Source: an uncultured Collinsella sp. (GTDB lineage: Bacteria; Actinomycetota; Coriobacteriia; Coriobacteriales; Coriobacteriaceae). From it: a stretch of DNA of 6,737 nucleotides. The stretch is taken from NCBI GenBank assembly GCA_900551555.1, contig URWC01000105.1:1-6737 (forward strand), read 5' to 3'. The translations under genes and the position numbers were made by a program. How positions within the stretch are numbered: the stretch's first letter is position 1; each line of letters begins with the position of its first letter. The notes beneath the pieces were generated by a model, which was not told where the DNA came from, did not search any database, and saw nothing but the letters and a program-made list of their open reading frames with translations. This document shows positions 1-4,582 of this stretch, piece by piece.

Positions 1-327
1 GTTGGCACCGAGCTTGGTCTTGTTGGGAGTACCGTCCGCAGCAATCAGCGCGGCATCGACGGCGCGCTGGTCGAAGGCGTCGAGGCCCACGACGGCGTTA
101 GCGCACTCGTTGTTGACATGCTCGACGGCCTGCGAAACGCCCTTGCCCAGATAGCGGCCCTTGTCGCCGTCGCGCAGCTCGCATGCCTCAAAGGCGCCGG
201 TCGAAGCGCCCGAAGGCACCATCGCGCGGCCGAAGCTGCCGTCCTCGAGCACGACCTCGACCTCGACGGTGGGGTTGCCGCGGCTGTCGAGCACCTCACG
301 ACCGTAGACATCCAAAATATCGCTCAT
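1..327 (-). CDS. eno: Enolase, N-terminal 109 residues (partial, cut by left window edge)
   Basis: Enolase interconverts 2-phosphoglycerate and phosphoenolpyruvate in glycolysis; it is cytoplasmic and Mg-dependent. The visible 109 residues are the N-terminal capping domain. They begin MSDILDVYGREVLDSRGNPT, the family's signature opening, and include the mobile catalytic loop SGASTG at residues 39-44, followed by the conserved ELRDGDKGRYLGKGV stretch (50-64). The ATG at 325-327 is preceded by a purine-rich ribosome-binding site (GAGAGGGAG) about 5 bases upstream, and no upstream in-frame extension is needed. The gene lies 189 bases beyond the mazG stop, with an intrinsic terminator between them, so it is probably transcribed from its own promoter. 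The reading frame is open to the window edge. The identity is near certain; the rest of the gene, including the barrel domain, is not visible. Confidence 0.97.
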   Translation of the reverse strand, partial: MSDILDVYGREVLDSRGNPTVEVEVVLEDGSFGRAMVPSGASTGAFEACELRDGDKGRYLGKGVSQAVEHVNNECANAVVGLDAFDQRAVDAALIAADGTPNKTKLGAN

Positions 328-466
328 GTTGTCTCCCTCTCACTTGGAAACGTAGTGGATGCAAGCGACCGGCTGACCGTGCACCGTCGGTGCGCCTCCG
401 TAAGTTAGCCATGTCGCACTTTTTGCATTATGCCCTAAGTTAGCCGAGGGATACACTTGATTTTCG
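328..466 (-). promoter_or_regulatory. Enolase upstream region with a repeated 10-mer
   Basis: This non-coding stretch between the mazG terminator and the eno start must hold the eno promoter. Read on the minus strand it contains two exact copies of GGCTAACTTA (436-445 and 401-410), whose starts are 35 bases apart. They flank the best -10-like hexamer, CATAAT, on the minus strand at 428-433. No convincing -35 hexamer sits 16-18 bases upstream of it. A short hairpin, GCACC-GAC-GGTGC, lies at 381-393 and would fall in the 5' leader. The promoter assignment is inference. Confidence 0.4.
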
Positions 467-512
467 AAAAATTTAGCGGGAACGATGAGGCGTGTCAGCC
501 CGTCGTTCCCGC
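467..512 (-). terminator. Intrinsic terminator after mazG
   Basis: Read on the minus strand, a 10-bp perfect stem (GCGGGAACGA at 503-512 pairing with TCGTTCCCGC at 476-485) begins 4 bases after the mazG stop codon. The 17-base interior can extend the stem with a GGC/GCC pairing. The stem is followed by TAAATTTTT (467-475), giving a U-rich tail. This is a textbook Rho-independent terminator shape. It separates the larC2-yfcE-mazG unit from eno. Confidence 0.85.
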
Positions 513-516
513 AGTC

Positions 517-1377
517 TTACTCCTCCGCCTTTGCGGCATCCCACAGGTCGTCGAGGCCGTGGGTCGAAAGCTCGGCAAGATCCACGTGAGCATCGGCCGC
601 CATCTGCTCCATTGCGGCCCAGCGGCGACGGAACTTGGCCGTGCTCGCGCGCAGGGCGCTCTCGGCGTCAATCCCCTCTTTGCGCGCAACGTTGACTAGG
701 GCAAAGAGCAAGTCGCCAAACTCCATCTCGCGCTCGGGCGAGCCGGGCTCCTCGGCCTCAAACTCGGCACGCTCCTCGGCAACCTCGTCCCAAACATCCT
801 GGACCGTCTCCCACTCAAAGCCCACGGCAGCCGCCTTGCGTGACACCTTCTGAGCCTGCATCAGCGCCGGCAGATGCGTGGGCACGCCGTCGAGCAGGCC
901 CTCGGGCGCAGCCTCACCCGCCGCTACGGCCTTGTCCTTGGCAGCCTTCTCGGCAAGCTTAACCTCGTCCCAAATCTTTAGCACCTCGTCGGAGTTGTCG
1001 GCATCCGCATCGCCAAACACGTGTGGGTGACGACGGATGAGCTTGGCGTCGATATCGCGCGCCACGTCGGCCAGCGTAAACTCTCCGGCGTCCGCCGCGA
1101 TCTGCGCATGCAACACTACCTGCATGAGCACGTCGCCCAGCTCCTCGCGCAGATGCGCCGCGTCGTCGGCCTCGATGCAGTCGAGCGCCTCGTAGGCCTC
1201 CTCAATCATGTTCTTGCCGATGCTCTGATGTGTCTGCTCGCGATCCCACGGGCAGCCATCGGGCTGACGCAAGCGCCAGATGGTCTGTACCAGATGTTGA
1301 AGCTCGGCCGACGCATCGACCAGCGTGGACAGATCGCGCGAGCCCTCGGCATTTTGCTGAGCCATGTGCTGCGCCAT
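517..1377 (-). CDS. mazG: MazG nucleoside triphosphate pyrophosphohydrolase
   Basis: This 286-residue protein hydrolyses nucleoside triphosphates to monophosphates and pyrophosphate, a cytoplasmic house-cleaning role that also affects ppGpp-linked stress in some bacteria (known for the family). It has the usual two-domain MazG layout. The first domain opens with WRLRQPDGCPWDREQTHQSI (34-53). It then carries the metal-binding helices EEAYE (59-63) and EELGDVL (78-84), and RRHPHVFGD (115-123). The second domain has KVSRKAAAVGFEW (177-189), EEVE-like acidic residues around 199-209, and EFGDLLFALVN (219-229). The family is typically about 260-280 residues. I chose the ATG at 1375-1377 because an excellent GGAGGAGG lies 7 bases upstream. 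A start at 1485 would add 36 non-conserved residues inside yfcE. A second ATG 4 codons in (1363-1365) is a weaker alternative. The gene starts 2 bases after the yfcE stop, implying translational coupling. Confidence 0.95.
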   Translation of the reverse strand: MAQHMAQQNAEGSRDLSTLVDASAELQHLVQTIWRLRQPDGCPWDREQTHQSIGKNMIEEAYEALDCIEADDAAHLREELGDVLMQVVLHAQIAADAGEFTLADVARDIDAKLIRRHPHVFGDADADNSDEVLKIWDEVKLAEKAAKDKAVAAGEAAPEGLLDGVPTHLPALMQAQKVSRKAAAVGFEWETVQDVWDEVAEERAEFEAEEPGSPEREMEFGDLLFALVNVARKEGIDAESALRASTAKFRRRWAAMEQMAADAHVDLAELSTHGLDDLWDAAKAEE

Positions 1378-1379
1378 GG

Positions 1380-1928
1380 TTATTCCTCCTCCAGGATCAC
1401 GTGACGGAACACGCCGCCCTCGTAGATGCCGTAGCTGTGCGTTCCGTCCTTGGGAATGCTCACGCTGCCGGGGTTGAAGAGCCACAGGCCCGGGTGCGCG
1501 GCGCTTTCTTCGTTAACCTTGATGTGCGTGTGGCCGTAGACGAGCGCGGAGCCCTCGGGCAGCGCGGGCGCGTGGTCAACGCTGTTGTGCACGCCGGCGC
1601 CAAAGACGTGGCCGTGCGTCAGGAACAGCTCGCGGCCGGTCTCGTCGAACAGGGTGGCGTAGTCGGCCATGACGGGGAAATCGAGCACCATCTGGTCGAC
1701 CTCGGCGTCGCAGTTGCCGCGCACCGCGATGATACGGTCGGCCAGGGCGTTGAGCAGCGGAATCACGCGCTTGGGGGCGTAATCGCGCGGCAGGTCGTTG
1801 CGCGGTCCGTGGTAGAGCAGGTCGCCCAGCAGAACGATGCGGTCAGGCTGCTCGGACTCGATGGCGGCGCAGAGGCGCTCGGTCCAATATGCCGAGCCGT
1901 GGATATCGGAGGCGATGAGGTATTTCAT
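1380..1928 (-). CDS. yfcE: YfcE-type metallophosphoesterase (phosphodiesterase)
   Basis: This 182-residue cytoplasmic enzyme belongs to the small calcineurin-like phosphoesterases that match E. coli YfcE (184 residues), a Mn-dependent phosphodiesterase active on artificial bis-p-nitrophenyl phosphate; the natural substrate is unclear. All five metal-site motifs are present in order: SDIHG (D8, H10), LGDLLYHGPRN (D36, H40), RGNCD (N72, D74), THGH (H105, H107) and GHTH (H133, H135). The segment IIAVRGNCDAEVDQM and the ending NPGSVSIPKDG-SYG are characteristic of this subfamily. The ATG at 1926-1928 has AAAGGA about 7 bases upstream. The gene lies 54 bases after the larC2 stop and 2 bases before mazG, so all three are probably one transcript. 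Nothing in the sequence shows why it sits with its neighbours. Confidence 0.93.
   Translation of the reverse strand: MKYLIASDIHGSAYWTERLCAAIESEQPDRIVLLGDLLYHGPRNDLPRDYAPKRVIPLLNALADRIIAVRGNCDAEVDQMVLDFPVMADYATLFDETGRELFLTHGHVFGAGVHNSVDHAPALPEGSALVYGHTHIKVNEESAAHPGLWLFNPGSVSIPKDGTHSYGIYEGGVFRHVILEEE
1385..1392 (-). promoter_or_regulatory. Shine-Dalgarno site of mazG, inside the end of yfcE
   Basis: On the minus strand GGAGGAGG ends 7 bases before the mazG ATG (1377). It lies within the last codons of yfcE, two of which encode the C-terminal Glu residues. It fixes the mazG start and indicates coupled translation of the two genes. Confidence 0.85.
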
Positions 1929-1982
1929 GGTGGTCCTTTCGGTGGGGTTAATAGGATTGGTGCGGCGCGTCGTTGGCCTGTG

Positions 1983-2468
1983 TCACTCAAATCGCAGTGC
2001 CGCGCTCTGAGCCGTCTGCATCACGCGTTGGAGCGGCACGTCATGTTCGCGGGCAAGACGAGCGCAATCCTCGTACTCGGGAGCCGCGCGCTCGCTGCCG
2101 TCGGGCAGGGTCGCCACCTTAACGGATACCTCGCCCCAAGGCGTTGTCACCTGCTCGAATCGGCGCGGCAGGCAAACGCGTTCCATCACCTGGCGACGAA
2201 CGGCGTTGGTCGTGGTCTCCAAAAAGATAATCGTCTGTAGGCGCTCGATATCCTCGTGCGAGCAGATCACCTGCAACTGCCATCCGGGGCGACCCTTTTT
2301 GCAGTAGAGGGGTAGCCAGTGCACCTCGCGGGCGCCTGCCCCGCGCAGACGGTCGGCGGCGTAGGCGAGCACCTCGGGCGACGCATCGTCGATGTCGCAT
2401 TCCAGCTTGACGATGGTCTCGGGCGCATCGGTCTCGCGAGACAGCGGAGATTTGCTATCGCATGGCAT
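1983..2468 (-). CDS. larC: Stand-alone LarC C-terminal domain (LarC2-like nickel-insertion protein)
   Basis: The 161-residue product matches the C-terminal half of LarC (formerly DUF111), the CTP-dependent nickel chelatase that inserts Ni into the pincer cofactor of lactate racemase and related enzymes. Family landmarks visible here are ECDIDDASPEVLAYAADRL (23-41), LPLYCKKGRPGWQLQVIC (52-69), IFLETTTNAVRRQVMERVCL (81-100), the beta-hairpin TPWGEVSVKVA (109-119) and APEYEDCARLAREHDVPL (129-146). Full LarC is about 400 residues; the N-terminal LarC1 part is absent upstream, where the DNA is non-coding. In Lactobacillus, LarC1 and LarC2 are joined by programmed frameshifting, but no LarC1-like frame is visible here. 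I chose the ATG at 2466-2468 because AAAGGAG lies 9 bases upstream; longer starts at 2507 and 2615 lack a ribosome-binding site and add unconserved residues. It heads the larC2-yfcE-mazG unit. The domain assignment is firm; a functional role without LarC1 is uncertain. Confidence 0.85.
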   Translation of the reverse strand: MPCDSKSPLSRETDAPETIVKLECDIDDASPEVLAYAADRLRGAGAREVHWLPLYCKKGRPGWQLQVICSHEDIERLQTIIFLETTTNAVRRQVMERVCLPRRFEQVTTPWGEVSVKVATLPDGSERAAPEYEDCARLAREHDVPLQRVMQTAQSAALRFE

Positions 2469-2477
2469 ACGGTCCGG

Positions 2478-2484
2478 CTCCTTT
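2478..2484 (-). promoter_or_regulatory. Shine-Dalgarno site deciding the larC2 start
   Basis: AAAGGAG on the minus strand, 9 bases before the ATG at 2468. The two longer in-frame starts (2507, 2615) have no comparable site, so this short version is preferred. Confidence 0.75.
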
Positions 2485-2603
2485 CCGCACGGGCTCGTTT
2501 TGTTCATCCAAACGCTAGCACATCGCGGGCGGCGCAGGGGCGGCGTCATGGGATAGGTGCGACTTTTGCTGGGCGCAAGTGCTGGCGCGCTCCAACGCCG
2601 GCC

Positions 2604-2686
2604 CGCTCCATTCAAACGTGTACGTCAGCCTCCAAACATGTCATTTTTTGCAGCTTTTGGAGGCTGATGCACATGTTTTGAGAGCG
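2604..2686. repeat. Large imperfect inverted repeat (long hairpin)
   Basis: The core is a perfect 12-bp pairing of TCAGCCTCCAAA (2625-2636) with TTTGGAGGCTGA (2656-2667) around a 19-base loop containing a T6 run. The arms continue outward to 2612 and 2681 with one A/C mismatch (2622/2670), two plus-strand G-T pairs (2624/2668, 2618/2674) and one bulged T (2679). Past a 3-base bulge (2609-2611) a further CGCTC/GAGCG (2604-2608/2682-2686) pairs. That makes 29 pairs in 83 bases. It is not followed by a U-tract on either strand, so a simple terminator is unlikely. Its function is unknown; a palindromic interspersed repeat, a structured leader or an operator are all possible. Confidence 0.7.
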
Positions 2687-2770
2687 CAAGCGAGGCCGCA
2701 CCGCGCGCCGCGCAGCCTTTCCAATCGATTTCGACCCCCGGCGTGCCCGGCGTGTTGAGAGCTGCGCCAT

Positions 2771-2776
2771 TACAAT
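2771..2776 (+). promoter_or_regulatory. Possible -10 element of the PHP phosphatase gene
   Basis: TACAAT matches the TATAAT consensus at 5 of 6 positions and lies 33 bases before the ATG at 2809. TTGAGA at 2755-2760 is too close (10 bases) to act as its -35, and the hexamer at standard spacing is CGGCGT. It is a weak call based on the -10 alone. Confidence 0.3.
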
Positions 2777-2808
2777 GAAGCGGATTCGCTTGACGCAAAG
2801 GAGCCGCC

Positions 2809-3720
2809 ATGCCTGCTTGCCCGCTGGTCGATTGCCACACCCACACCTCGTTCTCGGACGGTCATGCCTCGTTTGAGGACAACGTTCGCGCCGCTGCTGC
2901 GGCCAGCTGCCGCGTCATGGTCTCGACCGACCATCTCACCCTGCCCGTCAGCATGGATGCCAACTGCGAAGTGCAGGTTACTGAGGGCGACCTGCCGGCG
3001 CATCGTCTGGCTTTTGAGGATGCCCGCAAGCTTGCCGCGCAGATCGCGTCGGAGCTCGAGCTTATCTATGGCTTTGAATGCGATTGGTACGAGGGCTGCG
3101 AGCCTTTGGTTGAGCGCTGGTCCCAGGGCGCCGTCGTGCGCCTGGGCAGTGTGCATTGGATTGGCAACCCAGGCGATATCATGGCCGGCGCCGCGGGTAC
3201 GGCGGGAACGGAAAACGTCGCTCGTCCCGATACACCCGATTCCCTTTGCGGTTGGATCGACGACGACACCAACCTGCACGTTTGGGAAAACCTGGGGGTA
3301 CGCGGCGTGTGGGAGCGCTACGTCGACGACTGGTGCCGCGCCTGCGAGAGCCCGCTCAACTTTGATGTAATGGCTCACCCCGACCTGGTCATGCGCTTTT
3401 CGAAGGAAGGCTTTGCGCCCGATTTTGACCCCGCACCGTTTTGGCAGCAGATGGCAGAGTGCGCGCACGATACGGGCCGCCGCGTTGAGGTCTCGACGGC
3501 CGCGCCGCGCAAGGGCTTGGGCGACTACTACCCCGCAACCGGTCTTTTGCGCTGCTTTGCCCATGCCGAAGTGCCGATCACCTTTGGCTCGGACGCGCAC
3601 CGCGCCTGCGATATCTGCTGGAACATCCGCGAGGCCCAGGCGCACGCCTACGACTGCGGTTATCGAACCTTCGACATCCCCCACGCCACCGGCGAATGGG
3701 AATCCACGCCCCTCGCCTAA
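2809..3720 (+). CDS. PHP-family phosphatase, probable histidinol-phosphatase (HisJ/HisK type)
   Basis: This 303-residue protein is a PHP-domain metal-dependent phosphoesterase. The expected metal ligands are visible in order: HTH in VDCHTHTSFSDG (H10, H12), STDH (D41, H42), YGFECDW (E90), SVHWIG (H116), MAHPDL (H190) and GSDAH (D262, H264). The stretch VEVSTAAPRKGLGDYYP (226-242), followed by EVPITFGSDAH, resembles the equivalent part of PHP histidinol-phosphatases, which remove phosphate from L-histidinol phosphate late in histidine synthesis. The ATG at 2809 has AAAGGAG 5 bases upstream. The gene converges on the his operon with only 27 bases between the stop codons, which supports this substrate although the gene is on the opposite strand. 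Residues 127-145 look like a low-conservation loop rich in Gly and Ala. The PHP family is certain; the substrate is inferred, and another phosphate ester remains possible. Confidence 0.85.
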   Translation: MPACPLVDCHTHTSFSDGHASFEDNVRAAAAASCRVMVSTDHLTLPVSMDANCEVQVTEGDLPAHRLAFEDARKLAAQIASELELIYGFECDWYEGCEPLVERWSQGAVVRLGSVHWIGNPGDIMAGAAGTAGTENVARPDTPDSLCGWIDDDTNLHVWENLGVRGVWERYVDDWCRACESPLNFDVMAHPDLVMRFSKEGFAPDFDPAPFWQQMAECAHDTGRRVEVSTAAPRKGLGDYYPATGLLRCFAHAEVPITFGSDAHRACDICWNIREAQAHAYDCGYRTFDIPHATGEWESTPLA

Positions 3721-3752
3721 CTGGTCGTTTAAGAACGTCCCCAATGACTAGT
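3720..3752. repeat. Small palindrome spanning both convergent stop codons
   Basis: ACTGGTCGTT (3720-3729) can pair with AATGACTAGT (3743-3752) over 10 bp. The only two imperfect pairs are G-T on the plus strand. The 13-base loop reads TAAGAACGTCCCC. One arm includes the last base of the PHP stop; the other includes the hisE stop (3748-3750). No T-run follows on either strand, so it is a poor intrinsic terminator. It could be a small interspersed palindrome or a stabilising 3' hairpin. Confidence 0.45.
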
Positions 3753-4065
3753 GGCGGCGGGCGTTGAGTTCGCCGGCAAGCTCGTCGAGGGTGATACCGT
3801 AGCGCTCGAGCGTCACGAGCAGGTGGTAGACCAGGTCGCCGGCCTCGTAGCGGATGTGATCGTGATCGTTATCCTTGCAGGCCATGATTACCTCGCTTGC
3901 CTCCTCGGCAAGCTTCTTGAGCAGCTCGTCCTCGACGTCGGTCAGCAGACGCGCGGTATAGCTCTCCTGCGGCGATGCATCACGACGACCGTGAATCACC
4001 TCGGCCAGACCTGTCAGCGTCTCTCCGATATTTCCATCCTGAATGTTTGCGGTGCGCACACCCAT
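3748..4065 (-). CDS. hisE: Phosphoribosyl-ATP pyrophosphatase
   Basis: HisE hydrolyses phosphoribosyl-ATP to phosphoribosyl-AMP and pyrophosphate, the second step of histidine synthesis, in the cytoplasm. The 105-residue product fits the usual length of the stand-alone enzyme. It is an all-helical MazG-like fold with the family motifs ESYTARLL (34-41), KKLAEEASEVIMACKD (50-65), carrying the metal-binding glutamates, and EAGDLVYHLLVTLERYG (74-90). The ATG at 4063-4065 has AAAGGA about 8 bases upstream. It is the last gene of the visible his operon, 45 bases after hisI and separate from it rather than fused as in E. coli. It ends 27 bases from the convergent PHP gene without an obvious terminator. 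Confidence 0.95.
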   Translation of the reverse strand: MGVRTANIQDGNIGETLTGLAEVIHGRRDASPQESYTARLLTDVEDELLKKLAEEASEVIMACKDNDHDHIRYEAGDLVYHLLVTLERYGITLDELAGELNARRH

Positions 4066-4110
4066 AGTTCAATCCTTTCTGGTGGCCGAGCGTCTAATCG
4101 AGCGCCCGCC

Positions 4111-4440
4111 CTACGCGAGTTTCTTAAAGAAGCAGGTACGGTTGCCGGTGTGGCAAGCCGGGCCCGGCGAGTCAACCTTGACCAGCAGCGTATCGCTATC
4201 GCAGTCGGCCCAGAGCTCCTTGACCGCTTGCATATTGCCGCTCGTCGCGCCCTTGTTCCAGAGCTCCTGGCGACTGCGGCTCCAAAACCACGTGGTGCCG
4301 GTCTTGAGCGTCAACCCCACCGACTCCTCGTTCATCCAGGCAACCATAAGCACCTCGCCGGTGTCATACTGCTGAACAACACAAGGAATCAGCCCCTTGG
4401 CGTCGTATGTAAGATCCGCTGGAGTAGTAATTTCTCTCAT
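4111..4440 (-). CDS. hisI: Phosphoribosyl-AMP cyclohydrolase
   Basis: HisI opens the adenine ring of phosphoribosyl-AMP, the third step of histidine synthesis. The 109 residues match the stand-alone enzyme. Key segments are VLMVAWMNEES (30-40), TGTTWFWSRSRQELWNKG (47-64), and WADCDSDTLLVKVD (77-90). The last provides the DxDxD Mg-binding aspartates D79, D81, D83 and the first zinc cysteine C80. PACHTGNRTCFF (94-105) follows with C96 and C103. The ATG at 4438-4440 is chosen because the protein then aligns end to end with the family. A start at 4509 would add 23 residues read through the hairpin element. The ribosome-binding site is modest (GGGGA, 8 bases upstream). Unlike the other junctions in this operon, 142 bases separate it from hisF, so it may be under separate control. 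Confidence 0.95.
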   Translation of the reverse strand: MREITTPADLTYDAKGLIPCVVQQYDTGEVLMVAWMNEESVGLTLKTGTTWFWSRSRQELWNKGATSGNMQAVKELWADCDSDTLLVKVDSPGPACHTGNRTCFFKKLA

Positions 4441-4461
4441 TTCAATTCCCCAATTTAAACA

Positions 4462-4475
4462 TCGCCGGTCGGCGA
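4462..4475. other. Short GC hairpin ahead of hisI
   Basis: TCGCC-GGTC-GGCGA can form a 5-bp stem with a 4-base loop (6 bp if the central C-G pair closes). On the minus strand it is followed by TGTTTAAATT and then the hisI ribosome-binding site. The tail is too T-poor to call it a terminator with confidence; it could weakly modulate hisI expression. Confidence 0.3.
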
Positions 4476-4478
4476 GGG

Positions 4479-4573
4479 TTGTCCAGGTGCCCGAGATTCC
4501 GAGCGACAAGCCCGACGATGCGTACTTAAGTACGCGAGGAGGGTTGGAGCCGGAAGGTCGGGTGCCTGGGCAA
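4479..4573 (+). ncRNA. Candidate structured RNA or palindromic element between hisF and hisI
   Basis: These 95 bases fold on themselves from end to end as plus-strand RNA. The basal stem pairs 4479-4494 with 4558-4573 at all 16 positions, three of them G-U. After a 2x2 loop, 4497-4501 pairs with 4551-4555. GC (4503-4504) then pairs with GC (4549-4550). Tandem G-A/G-A (4505-4506 with 4547-4548) is followed by CAA/TTG (4507-4509/4544-4546) and CCC/GGG (4511-4513/4541-4543). A second tandem G-A/G-A (4514-4515/4539-4540), one C-G pair and a third tandem G-A/G-A (4517-4518/4536-4537) lead to GCGTAC-TTAA-GTACGC (4520-4535). On the minus strand the wobbles become A-C and the G-A motifs become C-T, so the plus strand folds better, antisense to the operon. 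No promoter is evident. A transposable palindrome (DNA hairpin) is the main alternative; I recognise no named family. Confidence 0.45.
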
Positions 4574-4582
4574 GCCGCAGCG

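Larger units (their letters stand above)
2469..2808. other. Divergent intergenic region between larC2 and the PHP gene
   Basis: This 340-base stretch has no supported gene. It should contain the promoters for both flanking genes. Going left to right it holds the larC2 ribosome-binding site, a GC-rich stretch, the large inverted repeat at 2604-2686, another GC-rich stretch (2691-2718), and the PHP upstream region. A minus-strand TTGCGC (2573-2578) lies 17 bases upstream of a poor TATCCC and is only a weak promoter candidate for larC2. For the PHP gene, a TACAAT -10-like hexamer lies at 2771-2776, with no good -35 at normal spacing. AAAGGAG at 2797-2803 is the PHP ribosome-binding site. Confidence 0.6.

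Noticed and set aside
1378..1485. Longer mazG start at 1485
   Set aside because: It would overlap yfcE by more than 100 bases and add 36 unconserved residues; the GGAGGAGG site clearly favours 1377.
1230..2240. Plus-strand open frame (336 codons) opposite mazG, yfcE and larC2
   Set aside because: It is a shadow of three conserved minus-strand genes, crosses their boundaries and shows no recognisable domain.
2469..2615. Extended larC2 start, or a frameshifted LarC1 upstream
   Set aside because: No ribosome-binding site precedes 2507 or 2615, the added residues are unlike LarC, and no LarC1 motif is seen in any frame upstream.
2770..3744. Minus-strand open frame (324 codons) opposite the PHP gene
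   Set aside because: The plus strand has a full set of PHP metal motifs and a good ribosome-binding site; the minus frame has neither.
4520..4535. The 16-base perfect palindrome as a simple operator
   Set aside because: It is possible, but it sits as the tip of a much larger fold, so a stand-alone operator explains less of the sequence.
4441..4582. Classical his leader attenuator or T-box ahead of hisI
   Set aside because: There is no short His-rich leader peptide, no T-box specifier or antiterminator signature, and no U-rich terminator; the main structure folds better on the opposite strand.
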